Shown here: piece after piece, positions 1 through 16,200 of the stretch
How the letters are laid out: every line of letters begins with the position of its first letter
Numbering within the stretch: position 1 is the stretch's first letter
Assembly: GCF_932526225.1 (NCBI RefSeq)
Contig: NC_064034.1
Coordinates: 17,310,887-17,374,886, forward strand
Direction: 5' to 3'
Source of the DNA: Nematostella vectensis
Taxonomy: Eukaryota > Cnidaria > Anthozoa > Actiniaria > Edwardsiidae
DNA length: 64,000 nt
Notes under the pieces: generated by a model
What the model was told of the DNA's origin: nothing
Database searches by the model: none
Seen by the model: only the letters and a program-made list of their open reading frames with translations
Made by a program: the position numbers and the translations under genes

Positions 1-96
1 CAAAAATACTCTAAGGGAGCTAATACCACATGATGAATGTCGATGAGATCACATCATCAACTACAGAAAGGCACCAAGGGACTAAGGCGTACAAAC

Positions 97-4410
<4,314 letters not shown>

Positions 4411-4922
4411 ACTAGACTTGTGCCCAAGTTGTAGAACGTTTGAGGCTAGTTTAGGTGGATTTTTCCCAGGAGTAATCTACTCGGTTACGCAAACTCGTGT
4501 TATTCTAGCTTTTCGAGTACAAAGCCACGTGACTGCCACGACGCTAGTAATTGGCCTGTTCGATTGGCCCGATGGGGGAGGGGCATATGGGTAGTACACA
4601 ACAAAAGCAACATACACCACACGGTCAACAACAAAAAAATTAAATAAAAGCGAAAGGGCAAGGGATCAGATTGATACTTATGAATAAGCGTCATATATGC
4701 GTCAGTAACGAGGTTTCAGGATTTTTTTTCTGCTGGTAAAAACGACACATGGCAAAAATTCCAGCCCATCACACCATAGCCTACCCCTTCTTTTGGCCCA
4801 CAGAGGGAGATCAACAAATTAGAAACGACTGTTTAATCCAGTTTTTTCTTGTATTTTTTGGAGGGGTAGGGAGAGGGCCCGAAGTATAACTAAAGATTGG
4901 AGCATGCGCACAGTCGAACCAG

Positions 4923-4930
4923 TGACGTCA
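4923..4930 (+). promoter_or_regulatory. Palindromic CRE (TGACGTCA)
   Basis: Perfect 8-bp CREB/ATF consensus, 67 bp upstream of the NASP ATG and 3 bp before an E2F-like site. The motif is read directly from the sequence. Function is inferred from position and from the clustering of known promoter motifs. Confidence 0.55.
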
Positions 4931-4932
4931 CA

Positions 4933-4958
4933 GCGCGGGAAAACTAGCCGCGCGAAAA
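4933..4958 (+). promoter_or_regulatory. Two E2F-like sites in the NASP proximal promoter
   Basis: GCGCGGGAAA at 4933-4942 and GCGCGAAAA at 4950-4958 match the E2F/DP core (TTTSGCGC in either orientation). They sit 40-60 bp upstream of the NASP ATG. NASP supplies histones during DNA replication and is cell-cycle regulated in vertebrates, so E2F control would make sense. Binding is inferred, not shown. Confidence 0.55.
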
Positions 4959-4996
4959 TTCTCTTACACTCATTCGAGAAGACCTCATCGAACAAC

Positions 4997-7900
4997 ATGG
5001 CGTCAACTGAGAAACAAACACCTTCAAATGTCGAGCAAGAGGCGATCTCCGATGAAACTTTTGAGTAAGAACCAATCCGTAATTAGTTCAGTTCTGCTAA
5101 AGGTAAACTTTCGAATCGATATTTATGTTTTTATGCTTTTTTGCAGCGAGGAAATTGCGAAGTTGATGGGCAAGGGGAAACGACATTTCATTTGCAGCGA
5201 AATTCTTGACGCTGTCAAATGCTTAGAAGAGGCGACAAAAAGACTGTAAGTGAAATTCGCATTAATGGGAATCTTTGTGAGTTACAAAGATATCTGTTTT
5301 TGGTTTACCAAAATTTGTGACGTACAATTCTAGGCTAACTCGTCCAAATCTTTCAAGACCGCTAAACTTATAATTTAAGCGAATTCAATTTCTATCCTAC
5401 CCTATATAACTCTTATTAGAATTCATTTCCAATATTGTTTGTTTGGTAAGCTTTTCTCGATCAAACCTGTAGGGTGAATAGAAATCCCTGTCTTTTAGCG
5501 AGTACATTTTGTTGTACTTTTGATTTCATGCCCTCTGTGCGCTTTTCAAAACAGAGATAAGCGGTACGGCAAAACAAATGAAGACAAATGTGGCGAGGCC
5601 TACTTGTGGTATGGAAAAGCACTTTTTGAACTTGCCAGGTAAGCACATGGAATTATTGTACTCAGAATCTCGACTTAAAGTCGAGTCTGGATTCCTGTAA
5701 ACTTTTTCAACCGGAAGTGTGTGAATAACTGTAACTGTGTAACTATTAATTAATTTAAAATGTTATTGCAAGCTCAACCAACAATCTAGGTTTCCCTATA
5801 AAGCAAGGATGGTTGAGGTGTTGTCATTAGTTCTTTGATTTTAGAGCCTTCAAATGGTTTCCTAAAATTTTCATGATCACATAAAAAAAATTGCAAAAGA
5901 CCATTTGGTGGTTGACATAAATTCATGAGTTTAACTAAGCTGTCTTTTTATTTGACAGGATGGAAGGTGGCGTACTTGGAAATGCCCTGCAAGATGGTTG
6001 GTTCATTTCTCAACTTTTTTTTATTTCCTCCTCTCCTCCCTTTCCATTCCCTCATTCAAGCTCTTCAGCTTAGCTATCTTCTCATAAGAAAATGCAATGA
6101 TCTCAATGGATTCATTTTACTGCTAAACAGCTATTGATGAAAAGGGTGATCAAAATGGTGAAGAGAGTGAGAGCACGAATGGGGCACCTTCTGACAAAAA
6201 GACTGACGAGCAAGAGGTTGATTCCAAGGAAGAGAAAGATGAACTCATCGGTAAGCTACCCTAGTAGGAAAACACATACAGGGGACATCAGACAATCCGC
6301 AAAGTGCTTTCTCATGTTTTCACAGATGATGAGATACACAACAATGTGTTGTTATCTGTATAAGTAAAGATGCCGTTACAGTCTTTACACTTTCCGCTTT
6401 GGTTGTACCATAATTGACTAAAACAGTTTTATACATTCATGATAGTTGCACCATAGTTTTATTGTTGAAAAAGTTTAGACCGGCACATTGAAGAAGCTAG
6501 GATTTGTCCTGTTTATTAGTTGGCCCCAAAATCAGTGAAATTCCAGAAGAGGAGAAAGAGCAAATTGGCACAGAAGTGGTAGAAGCTATGACTCGGGAAG
6601 CCTTTGATAAAGCGATGGAGGAAGACAAGAAGAAAGATGCCAAATCCGATGAAAAACCCACTAAAGGTTTGGCAACCTTTTTAAAATGCAAAGGGTTGTC
6701 AATGGAACCAATAGCAGCACATCCCCTCTAGCTTTTTTTGGTTGATGTTCTTGAGCTTTCACTATATAATTCTGCTGCTATGGATTCTTCTGAATACCCA
6801 TGGTGTTCTATATGTGTTGTATTGTGGTATTTAGACTGCTTGCTTGATAAATATCCTGTAACATCCCAACATGGTTTATGGTTTAGGGCAGTAAAAGATG
6901 TATACTATTTGCTTTGGTAAATATTGTGCAATTTGTTATATTGTTGTTTTCATGCACTGAACAAATCTACATCATGTTAAATTAAATTTTCTATACTGTA
7001 AATGACATTGTGAATTTAAAATTATGCATACTGGAGTAGATCTCTTCAAAAGCAGTAAGGGTTTGCTAATGAATTAATGCTTCTTATGACTTGTTTTTTT
7101 GTCCCATATACTTGACAGTTTTTGTTTGTAATTACTGATTTTTTTTTTTCTTGTTTAAGGAGAGTCAAGCAAATCAGAAGAGAAACCAGCTGATGACAAG
7201 AAGGCATCAGAGGAGGCTGCCGGGGATGAAAACAAGGACGAACTCATGGAAGGAGAGGAAGAGGAGGAGGAAGAGGAGGAGGAAGAGGGTGACGATGATG
7301 AGGACAAGGCTGATGAAGGTGCTGACGAAGCCAGCGATAAGGTAAGGTGATGGTGGAGACGCATAAAGTGATGATGGTGAGGTCAGTTAGTCTATGAAAG
7401 GTGCAGATGTAGTCAATGACAAGATATGGTGATAGCCAGAATAGGCCCTCTTTGTGAATTTTTTTTTCTTATTTCTTTTACTTCTGTGCACTTGTTGCTC
7501 AAATGTTTGCAATTGATTTTTAATTTACTATGGTGACATTTATGGCCAAGATTCTAATAAATTGTTATGTAATGAGACTAGTTTGTTATTAGCCAGAGCC
7601 AAGTGGTTTATATTTACTTGAAGGAATGTGAAAATGGTTTTACTCTAATACCAAGCACATTTTACCTTGCAGATGCTCCCATATAGCCTTATGGCCTACT
7701 GAATCTTAACATAAGAAAAACTAAATATATTGCTTGGCTATAACCTGGCCATTGCAATATCATAATTGTTTACATAGTGACGAGACTAATTTTTATCATC
7801 TCTGGTGCATGTGAATGCCTTTGACTGCAAGAGGCTTTGATTTCATCCCTTGTTCACCTCTCCTGCCCATCTCCATTTTCAGGATGAACCCACATATATG

Positions 7901-10900
7901 GAGCTTGCTTGGCAAGTCTTTGAATTAGCACGTCTCATTTTTGAAAAGTAAGCATTAATCCATTCATTTGGTATGTTAAGCTCCCTGCAAACTGCGCCAT
8001 CACCTGCCAGAATTGCTGGCGAATTTTTGCTTGACTGACTATAGGACAAAGGAAATGTCAAAATAGGAAATGGACTTTCTGACATTTCCTTTGTCTTGTG
8101 GTCAGTCGAGCAAGAATTTGCCAGCAATGCTGGCCGGTGCTGGCGCAGCTTTCACAGGGCTTTATGTTACAAAACAAGGTAACTGCCTCTAGATTTCTCA
8201 CCTCTACCTTTGGTCATTTATCAGGAGAGATAGCAAAGAAGGCAAGCTTTTACTTGCACAATGCCATCTCAAGCTTGGTGAGATACAGATGGAGCAAGGT
8301 TAGTCTATCAGATGTTCAAATAAGTCAGATTCATAGTTACAACCCAGATATGTACCCTATTTACCTGCGTATAATGAACACTTTTTTACTCCCAAAGTGA
8401 CCTCGAAAAACAGGGTGCGCATTATAGGCGGAACCCATTGTTGATAAAAAGTGGAAATCAATTTTAAAAAATGTGGTGATCCCATTGTAGGTGAGAAACA
8501 GTCACAAAATCGCTTTAAAATGACGCAGTAAAAGGTATTCCAAACGTAGAATATCTTTAATCTCCTCGTTATGTGTTTTGTAAGAAAATAGCCCCCAAAA
8601 CTCGCCAATAACAGCAATTATTTATGCATCCTTCGCGATTTTCTTGTTGTTGGCCATGTTGGAATTTACTCCAGCCTCTCAGCACCTCGTCCAAGATGGC
8701 GGTAATTGCTGTGAACGAACACAAGCTCGCATTTCGATGTTCCATGTGAAAATAAAAATGTTCAGCAATAAGAATAACAGCTTTACAGATGTGCTACATT
8801 GCGCTGCTTATGGCTAAGAGGTTCAAAGTGATCATCACCTTCAAGTTCAGATGTAGAAAAGCATTTAGCGTACTTATGCATATATAAAATAATTTGTGAA
8901 TCAGAACATTTATCTCATCTGGGGTACTTCTGTTTCTTTTTTGGTTGTTTCTTTTTTCCTTCTATTTCTATTGGGGTGCGTATTATACGCAGGTTTTCTA
9001 ATTTTCTTTTGAAAAAGACCTTGAAAGTTGGGGTGTGGATTCTACACATTCATGATTAAAATCCAGATACGTACTATTCTAAAATCAAAATTTTGTAACA
9101 AAAAGAATCCTCATCCCCCCATTTCTCCCCTCCCTCCCCCCAACAAACTAAAATATCAAACCCTCAATTTCAAACCCTCAAAATACCAGGGTCTATACCC
9201 ATAGTACAAAATTTAAAATGATACAGCTCAGTAGATATAGAAATATGTCTGATTTTGTACGCTTCACCTTTTTAATAGCTTCCATTTAAAATTTTAGTGA
9301 GAATATTTTGGTGTTTTTATGCTTTCAGAACAATTTATGCCTGCAATTGACGACTTTCTTAAATGCTTGGATATCCAAAAAGAGCATTTGGAAGAGGACA
9401 ACAGATTACTGGCAGAAACGTATCCTTGAATAAAATAAGGTTACCCCCCCCCCCGCCCCCCCAATATTTTGAGGCCTGCAACAGCTGTGACATGACAGCA
9501 CATGAATTAAGTGTTATACAAAAGAAGAGGTTGCAATCCCCTTTGATAAGTGGCTTTTTTTGAGGTGATTGTGCCATGGAGGTCGTGGCCTTACCTATCC
9601 TGGGGACCAGAGGCTCCAAGCTTCACCACCAATGAGCTGCCGCCCTCTGGTACCCAGGGTATAGCCCAGGGTTTATTCTTACTCAGAGTTTTGAAGTAAA
9701 ATAAAAAGAAATACAGATGAGTCCATAGGAGCTGAAAAATCTGGCTACTCCTTTCACAAAATCTTGCCCCTTCTCCCCGCCCCAAGCTGAACTCCAGGCT
9801 TTGTCCCTGCTGAAGAAATAAACCAGACTGCCATGTAATCTTTCCTTCTTTAACTGATACAAAGGGCATACAATATTGGCCTGTCATTCTCCTTCCAATC
9901 AATGCATGATAAAGCGAAGAAATACTACAGTCAAGCATTAGAGGTTCTTGAAAAGAGGATGAATTGTTTGCAGAAGAGTATTGATGAAGCTGATAGCAAG
10001 AGCAAGGGCAAGGGTAAAGCCGATGATGAGGACCCAACCGTGAAAAACAGGAAAGAGCTGGAGGAGCTACAAGACTTATTCCCTGAGATTAAAGCCAAGG
10101 TAAAGAAATGTTGCCAAGGATTGGTTTGGACAGGAGATTTTTTTGGATATCTCCCATTATGAGTTATCCTTCCCTTCTTCATTACCTAAGACTTCAGCTA
10201 GGGTTAGAAAAGTCGCCAGGGAGGGTTTAGACAGAGTATTAACATTTCTTCTTTTATGAGTTGTCCTCTTCCCCTTTTAACCCGGGATTTCAGCTAAGGT
10301 GAAAAAACTTTGCCCATGCTTATGAATTCCTGAGGGTGTGGGGCTACAACTAAAAAAAAAATGAAGAGCTGAACTCAAAGAACTTAAAAACCTTCTTTCC
10401 TGAGTTGTCTTTTCCTACCCCCTTTAAACCTCTGTGTCAATTTGCTGTTACCACTGTGTTTTATGTAATGTACTCTGTTTTTTCCTTGAAAGGTGGATGA
10501 AGCCAGTGACCTCATGACACAGACAAAACCAGATGTTGCATCAATCATGGTATGTAGGACTACATCAAGACTAGAAAAGGCATCTAATGAAACCACAGTA
10601 TCCCCTCCCAATGTGGAATTATGTTCCTCTATAGGTGACATTCTGTTAGGCTACCCCATGGAACTCAAACCAGTGCTGACTCACAAAGGGCACCTCAAAT
10701 GACCAAACAAATCATGTCCAGCGAATTCAGACAGGATTCCACAAGTTTTTATAACGCACATTTACATATCCTGTCAAACACCTTTCCTACTGCCCTTGTT
10801 ATATTTTTGTATGTAAAAATTTCTTAAAAAGTTCACATTCAATATGTCAATCTGTCTTGGTTTCTAACTGGAAATTGCACTTTCAGAGTAATGGCGCAAC

Positions 10901-13082
10901 AACAACTGTAGGATTTGGTGCATCGTCGTCAGACGCTCCAACTAAGGCCACTCTAGTACGTATTACATGATCCAAAGAGAAATATGATATAAACGATTTT
11001 AGTGTATGGTTCTACGATCCTTGAACTATATATGTATACTGTAATCTATATCTATATATGGCTACACCTTCTGATGGTCTTTCGTAACTTGAAAATGTCA
11101 AAGTAAGATTCCACTGTGTTTCCGCCCTCCTTGTTTACTTGTGATTATTGATCCCCTTCCCAGAATCACGTTGTTCTATAGGAGCTATTCTAACTCAAGT
11201 CTTGACGATACCGTAGACCCAAATGGCTTCATTTCGAGTGAAATTTTTTTTATTAAGCCATTCGATTACAATAGGCACACTCTAGATGTTAGCCAAAAAA
11301 TACCACCAAAATCTTAAATACTCCGCCAGATATTCAAGAAAAACCGAATTCGAACTAGTGTAGCGTTATTCTCCAAGGCGTCAATAATCCAATAATCCTG
11401 TTTACTTAGCTCAAAGTCCCGCGATCAACATCCGGGGAACTTAGTTTTACGGCTTTTCTCTCTAATTAGCATACAAGCGCGTCAATATCATTATCGACGT
11501 TTTTTCGAGATTTATCCGTATTTATATTAACTTTATAAGCGTTTACTCTAAATTTTGCATAGTTGTAAACTACGCCAAGATTAAGTAAGAATCCTTGGCT
11601 TCCTTCGAAGAAGGCTAAGCGAGGGAGAAAGCCCAAAACATAGAGATGTCTCCATTCGCGGTCTTTTTAAGTTTTCCGCGCTCTTTTTTTCTTCGGTGCA
11701 AGCTCGCTTCGGTCTAGGCATCTTCCTTCACTTGCACGACTAGCGCTATGACATTTGAGCGCCTAAGAGTTTTCCCGCTGCGTGTAGAGCGTGCAATGTG
11801 ATTGGTTGCCATACGCGGCTCTATTTGCTCTTCGTCTGTCATTACTGTCACGCTGCCTCTAATGTTTCCACAACTTCAATCCCCGATATCTCGCAATCAA
11901 ATTTCACCCCATCTTACTCTGAATATGTGAATTAAAGGTACACTTCTGACCGCCCGATTCGTACGCAACTTGGCAAGCGTCTAGTATAGATATTGTGCTG
12001 TCACATCGTGCCGCGGATAATCAATAGCTTTTTTTTGCTACGGACTTAATTACCGCGTTGAAGCCAAAGAAGCAAAATTATTCCACGCCTAACTCTGACC
12101 CTTGATTATTAATCAACGAGGCTGTGTGACGTCAAATGTAGACACGGTTTGTCATTTCAGTACATGACGAAAGATATAAAGCAGATCCCGGGAGGTCACG
12201 CGCTTTTGGTGTGTATAAATAAATCGCATGTTTAAAAGTAGTCGATTTCGCACTTCGGACCAGGCAAAAGCACTCTTAATTAAGCGCGTATAAAAAATGA
12301 TTATTTTAGGAGGAAAGTACAATCATCAAGCTTTAAATTGATATGTAGTTTGTTGGCATTTGCTTTAATTCGACGCGAGCGCGAGCGGATTTTGCACGGA
12401 CGATCGGGGTAATTACCGCTTGGGTCTACGGTATCCTTAACGGTTTCTGGTGTTTAAGGATTTCTGTTGCGAACAAAAAATAATTTTCAAAATAAATTTT
12501 GCCTCTTGCATGACGTGTTTACGTACCTTTCAGATTGCTATCAAAAAGGCCCCCGTAGCCGCGACCGACATTTCCCATCTAGTTCACCGAAATAAGGTGG
12601 GTGCGGCCCAACACGTGGTCTGTTCACCAGGTAATACGCCATAATTTAAGTATTGTTTACATGTTAATTAAAAAAAAAAATCGGTACATTTTTTGAATGA
12701 AGCCTTAAATCTTTCGCGATTTATCTGATATTGACGATTATTTAAATTAAAAGTTGTTTAGTTAACAAATTTAATTAAGCTGATGGACACGTGATTATGA
12801 TGGGCTTTTTATGTGATTTTAATTCCACGGCTAGTGAATTTCTTCTGCTGTCAAACCCTAGACTGAGGCAAATACTTTTTGCTTAGTTAATTATATCGTT
12901 TTTCGCTTTGACAGAGGAAACAAGAAGAAGGTAACATGGACACCGCGGCCGAGCCCATCCCGGTGAAAAAACCACGACAGGAAAATGAGGCTAACGGAAC
13001 CGAACCGCACACCAACGGCCAGGAAAACATGTCAGAACAAAAAACAACAGAAGCAAAAACAGAACCAGCTTGTGCGCATTGA
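4997..13082 (+). CDS. NASP: Nuclear autoantigenic sperm protein homologue, histone H1/H3-H4 chaperone
   Basis: SHNi-TPR histone chaperone that maintains soluble H3-H4 and binds linker histone, acting in nucleus and cytoplasm. Coding exons: 4997-5064, 5147-5245, 5555-5638, 5959-5996, 6131-6250, 6520-6666, 7160-7341, 7883-7947, 8225-8298, 9329-9419, 9865-10099, 10493-10549, 10887-10955, 12534-12596, 12915-13082. Phases join throughout into 519 codons plus TGA. The first TPR is in exons 2-3 (about residues 23-84; KRYGKTNEDKCGEAYLWYGK). An acidic Lys/Glu-rich insertion follows in exons 5-7, with a run of a dozen Glu near 215-230; this is the interrupted-TPR histone-binding region. The remaining TPRs span exons 8-12 (ELAWQVFELARLIFEKRDSK near 253). 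VTDISHLV-like (ATDISHLVHRNK) and a PVKKPRQE basic segment near the C-terminus match the family tail with its NLS. Length resembles somatic NASP. Exon 4 has a weak donor (GTTGGT). Confidence 0.95.
7980..8160. mobile_element. Fold-back MITE in NASP intron 8
   Basis: The two halves are imperfect reverse complements. Left GCTCCCTGCAAACTGCGCC pairs with right GGCGCAGCTTTCACAGGGC, and the pairing continues through a CCAGAATTGCTGGC-like block and a GGAAATGTC core around position 8070. Flanks are TTAA (7976-7979) and TTTA (8161-8164), a possible decayed TTAA target duplication. The element fills about two thirds of a 277-bp intron. No coding capacity. Confidence 0.7.
8363..9052. mobile_element. Non-autonomous DNA transposon with terminal GCGTATAAT-type inverted repeats
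   Basis: The left end has ACCTGCGTATAATGAACAC (8363-8381), then CAAAGTGACCTCGAAAAA and GGGTGCGCATTATAGGCGG. The right end has GGTGCGTATTATACGCAGGT (8975-8994), AAGACCTTGAAAG and GTGTGGATTCTACACA. The blocks occur in inverted order, so each end carries two related inverted motifs. The style recalls pogo/Tigger-like MITEs, but the family assignment is a guess. Lies in NASP intron 9. No transposase seen. Outer borders approximate. Confidence 0.55.
9595..9664. repeat. Short inverted repeat (hairpin) in NASP intron 10
   Basis: TCCTGGGGACCAGAGGC near 9598 is an imperfect inverted match to GCCCTCTGGTACCCAGGG ending near 9660, separated by about 30 bp. It could be a tiny transposon remnant. A C-homopolymer tract (9445-9462) lies upstream in the same intron. 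Confidence 0.4.
11207..12435. mobile_element. 1.2-kb element with 16-bp perfect terminal inverted repeats in NASP intron 13
   Basis: GATACCGTAGACCCAA at 11207-11222 recurs as its exact reverse complement at 12420-12435. Flanking hexamers CTTGAC (11201-11206) and CTTAAC (12436-12441) differ by one base, consistent with an aged target duplication. The interior has no ORF resembling a transposase, so it is probably non-autonomous. It makes up most of the 1,578-bp intron. The interior is richer in CpG than the flanking introns. Confidence 0.7.
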
Positions 13083-13224
13083 TCTCTGAAAAACCTATTC
13101 GCTTGCCTATTATATAAAACTGTCATGCTTGGCACGGCACAAGCACCATGTACGCCATATTTATAAGAATTCCAGAAACCCCCTTGTATAGTATATGCAA
13201 GTCTGTCCGTTAGTTGCATTCAAA

Positions 13225-13258
13225 AATAAAAAGTGAAAATATAAAGCTACATAATAAA
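13225..13258 (+). terminator. NASP polyadenylation signals
   Basis: AATAAA occurs at 13225-13230 and 13253-13258, about 145-175 nt after the NASP stop. The 3' UTR therefore probably ends near 13250-13280. Confidence 0.6.
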
Positions 13259-13259
13259 A

Positions 13260-16200
13260 GGAATGTTAGTATTAATGTCCATGTGTCGTGTATAGCGGTG
13301 ACGGGGAGATTCTTCCACGAGTTCTCTCTAAGGGCGGGACGTGGTCTAAGGAAATTTTAAAAATCCAACTAGACCCGGCGCGCAGGGTTAACTGGGATAC
13401 CTGAGATCTGCAACTTGTTTGTGTGACATGTATGACAAAGATTTTACTGCCTACTTTGGATATACATAATCTTTTTTTGATTGTAAATGCCATATCACAA
13501 CACTGATTGGGGCAAGAAAGGTAAGAGCATTATCTCTTAGGTGTCCGGTGGACTCGAGGTGCTCCATGAAAGTAGACAGGGCTGATTGTCCTATCTTCAA
13601 ATACTATCCCCACATCAGAGTTAGCACCGAAATAAGATTAAGGAAAGCTGAAAATGTGTTTTAAAATTGTTATTTCTTAAACATTTCTTTGGTTCACTGC
13701 CCTTAATGTGCTATCACTTAGGGGTAAATTTATTTTAACACCCAAAGTGAGTCCTATTGTATTAACAATATAATTTTATTGAAATGTATTATTTTATTTA
13801 TGTAAGTTACAAGTAAACAACAACATCTATTTATTTAGAAGTCAAATGAGAGGGCTTAGAATATCCGGACTTGATTGAAATTTATAGAGCATAAAAATAT
13901 TTTCAAGATCAACAACACTACAAAAATATTACAAAACTCTAGATTTTATTGAAAATGTTCCATAAAAATAAAATCACATTTAATGAGGGATAAAGGTATT
14001 TTACGTAAATAATAAAACTTGTCTAAAGGAAGCACCCAAGTACAAATAATTTTCATAGATTTAAGTACATATTTTACTTTTACATGACTTACAATATAAG
14101 TTACACCTATGCTGTACTTTATTTAAATCGACATGGTTAAAATGATTACATTCAATGAGAGAGATCATGATATTTTATAGTAAGAAAATAAAATTCATCT
14201 TAGGGTAGCCGGTCAAGTGTCCAATGTAAAGTAGATTCATCGATAAAGCGATTTGTAGGAGACGATTTCCATCAATTGTTTCAAATTACTACTTCCACTT
14301 CAAAATAGATTAAGCAATCAAGGTAAATACCTCAAGTCCATTCATGTGTTCAGAGCACATTTAATAACGTCTTGAAGTAAGCTGTATGAGTCTAAAGCAG
14401 TCAGCACTTAAAGTCCATATAACCTTTCAGAGTTGATAGACTTTGTCAATTCTTTATATTTTCATCTTCCAAATGGTATATGGTTCGTATGGACCTTATG
14501 AAACACGAATAACGCGCGAAAATAGCTCAAATCTGTAATATTGAGGTATTTTGGTCAACCTTCGGAAAAAAGGCCGTGAACTGAAAGGCCCGGGTCCAGT
14601 CATTTGTGACGTAGATCGAGATGTCAACCAAATTACGTGAGAAAACATATGCGCGCTAAACCGGTTCCCGTCTACATGTCTTCTCAGTTATTGCTGAAGA
14701 ACGTTGTGTGGTTACAACTTTTACCGTCATCTTTATATCTTAACCTGGCAGTCAAATGGTTATTTCACTTCAGGGAACAAATCTGCAAAATTTAGCAGAT
14801 ATTTTTTATTCTTTGAATTGTTTTTGCATTGTGCGCGCGCGCTGCATTCGCAATCAAGAATGGCGACATTCTCACGAGCGCGAGCTGTTTTTGAAACCTA
14901 CAACAAAACGATATTTTCTTTTTTCGCATACAATTCTCGACTTTAAATTATTCTTCGCTTCATTGTGGGTAGCATTGCAATAGAAAACAATTCGCAAATA
15001 TTAACTAATTACTAACCTCGATCGTTCGGTCATGCCGGGAAATATCAAACTGAGGCTTTGGAGTACCAACCGAAAATACGATTTTTACATTAACTGAGTC
15101 CCTACATTAAATACTACCATATTCTGGAATAATATTAACCGTAGCGATTTTATTTTAGAAAATATAAGCGAAAAACGTTTTTAGGAGAACTATAAGCATG
15201 ACACATTTCGCGTTATAATCTTTAAATCCTGTTATCATCAGACTCAAATTTGCCCGTTACCGAGCAACGCGCCACAAGTGCTGTGATTTGTTTCATCGGC
15301 GCTCGCGCTCACACTTCATTTTTAGTATTTTTAGTATATATAACAAAGAAAAAACATGCCTCGCAAAAAGAAGAATCCTTGGGAAGGTAGAAAAGCCAAT
15401 GTATAAGCCCAGTGGCAGTTCTGGTAATATCTTATCATACGCGTAGGTTTTCCTCGTTTTTGTCGGTTTTCCACGCTCGCACGTAGATGATCACGTAGAT
15501 ACTCTAAGAATTCCTCTCCGTTGAATCTACACAAAACACAAATAAGACGATAACGCACTATTCAAACGGGCTGATTTTGTCCTGTGAAGATCTACACTGA
15601 CCCAATAGCAGCCATTTAATTTAGGAGGTTTCGGTTTTCGCTTCCTCCGGAGTGAGATCCTTTGCTTCTCCAATCTTCCCGCGTGTTTGGCGTATTTCTT
15701 TGCCAATGCCTACGATTTCCTAGTTTGTTGCTTTTGTCAAAAGCGCGTGTAACACTTGATAAGCGTTTGTTTTCTTCGGAAACGCAACACAGCAGTGGTC
15801 GAACCCTATTGGCTAACGTGCGTGTCCCGATTAGGTGTATAGTGTTATAATCCGGAAAAGGGATTAAGCATCAAGGAATCTTTAGAAGCGCATTACGGTA
15901 AAACAAAAACTCGACCAAAACACGCTAAACTTTTGAATTTATGTACCATATAGATTGCTCGGAATTGCATCAAATTTGGCAGGTTGATAGAGCAATACCT
16001 CGCTAACAAAAGTGTGTGTACAGCCATTAAAATTCTAAATCCATCGAAAGTTATCGGAAATTGATCGCCGGATATGGCTGAAATTTGAATACTGTAACTT
16101 TGAAATATAATTACTTTTAAATGAAACTAGATATTAAAAATCGAAGACACACTATTGTTAACAAGCATGTGCTGATTGAAATAAGATATTTGGCGACAGT

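Larger units (their letters stand above)
4411..4996. promoter_or_regulatory. Bidirectional DPYD/NASP promoter interval
   Basis: 586 bp separate the DPYD start codon (minus) from the NASP start codon (plus), so both promoters and 5' UTRs must lie here unless there are unseen upstream exons. The NASP-proximal 100 bp are GC-rich and carry a CRE and E2F-like motifs. I see no TATA box. Sharing of elements between the two genes is inferred from spacing. Confidence 0.6.

Noticed and set aside
9591-10037. 148-codon minus ORF opposite NASP exon 11
   Set aside because: Shadow of the real plus-strand exon 9865-10099, which fits the NASP family in phase.
15331-15558. Minus ORF with FNGEEFLEYLRDHLRA
   Set aside because: Has an acceptor-like start but no matching donor or neighbouring exons and no family I recognise; kept only as a note in the gap description.
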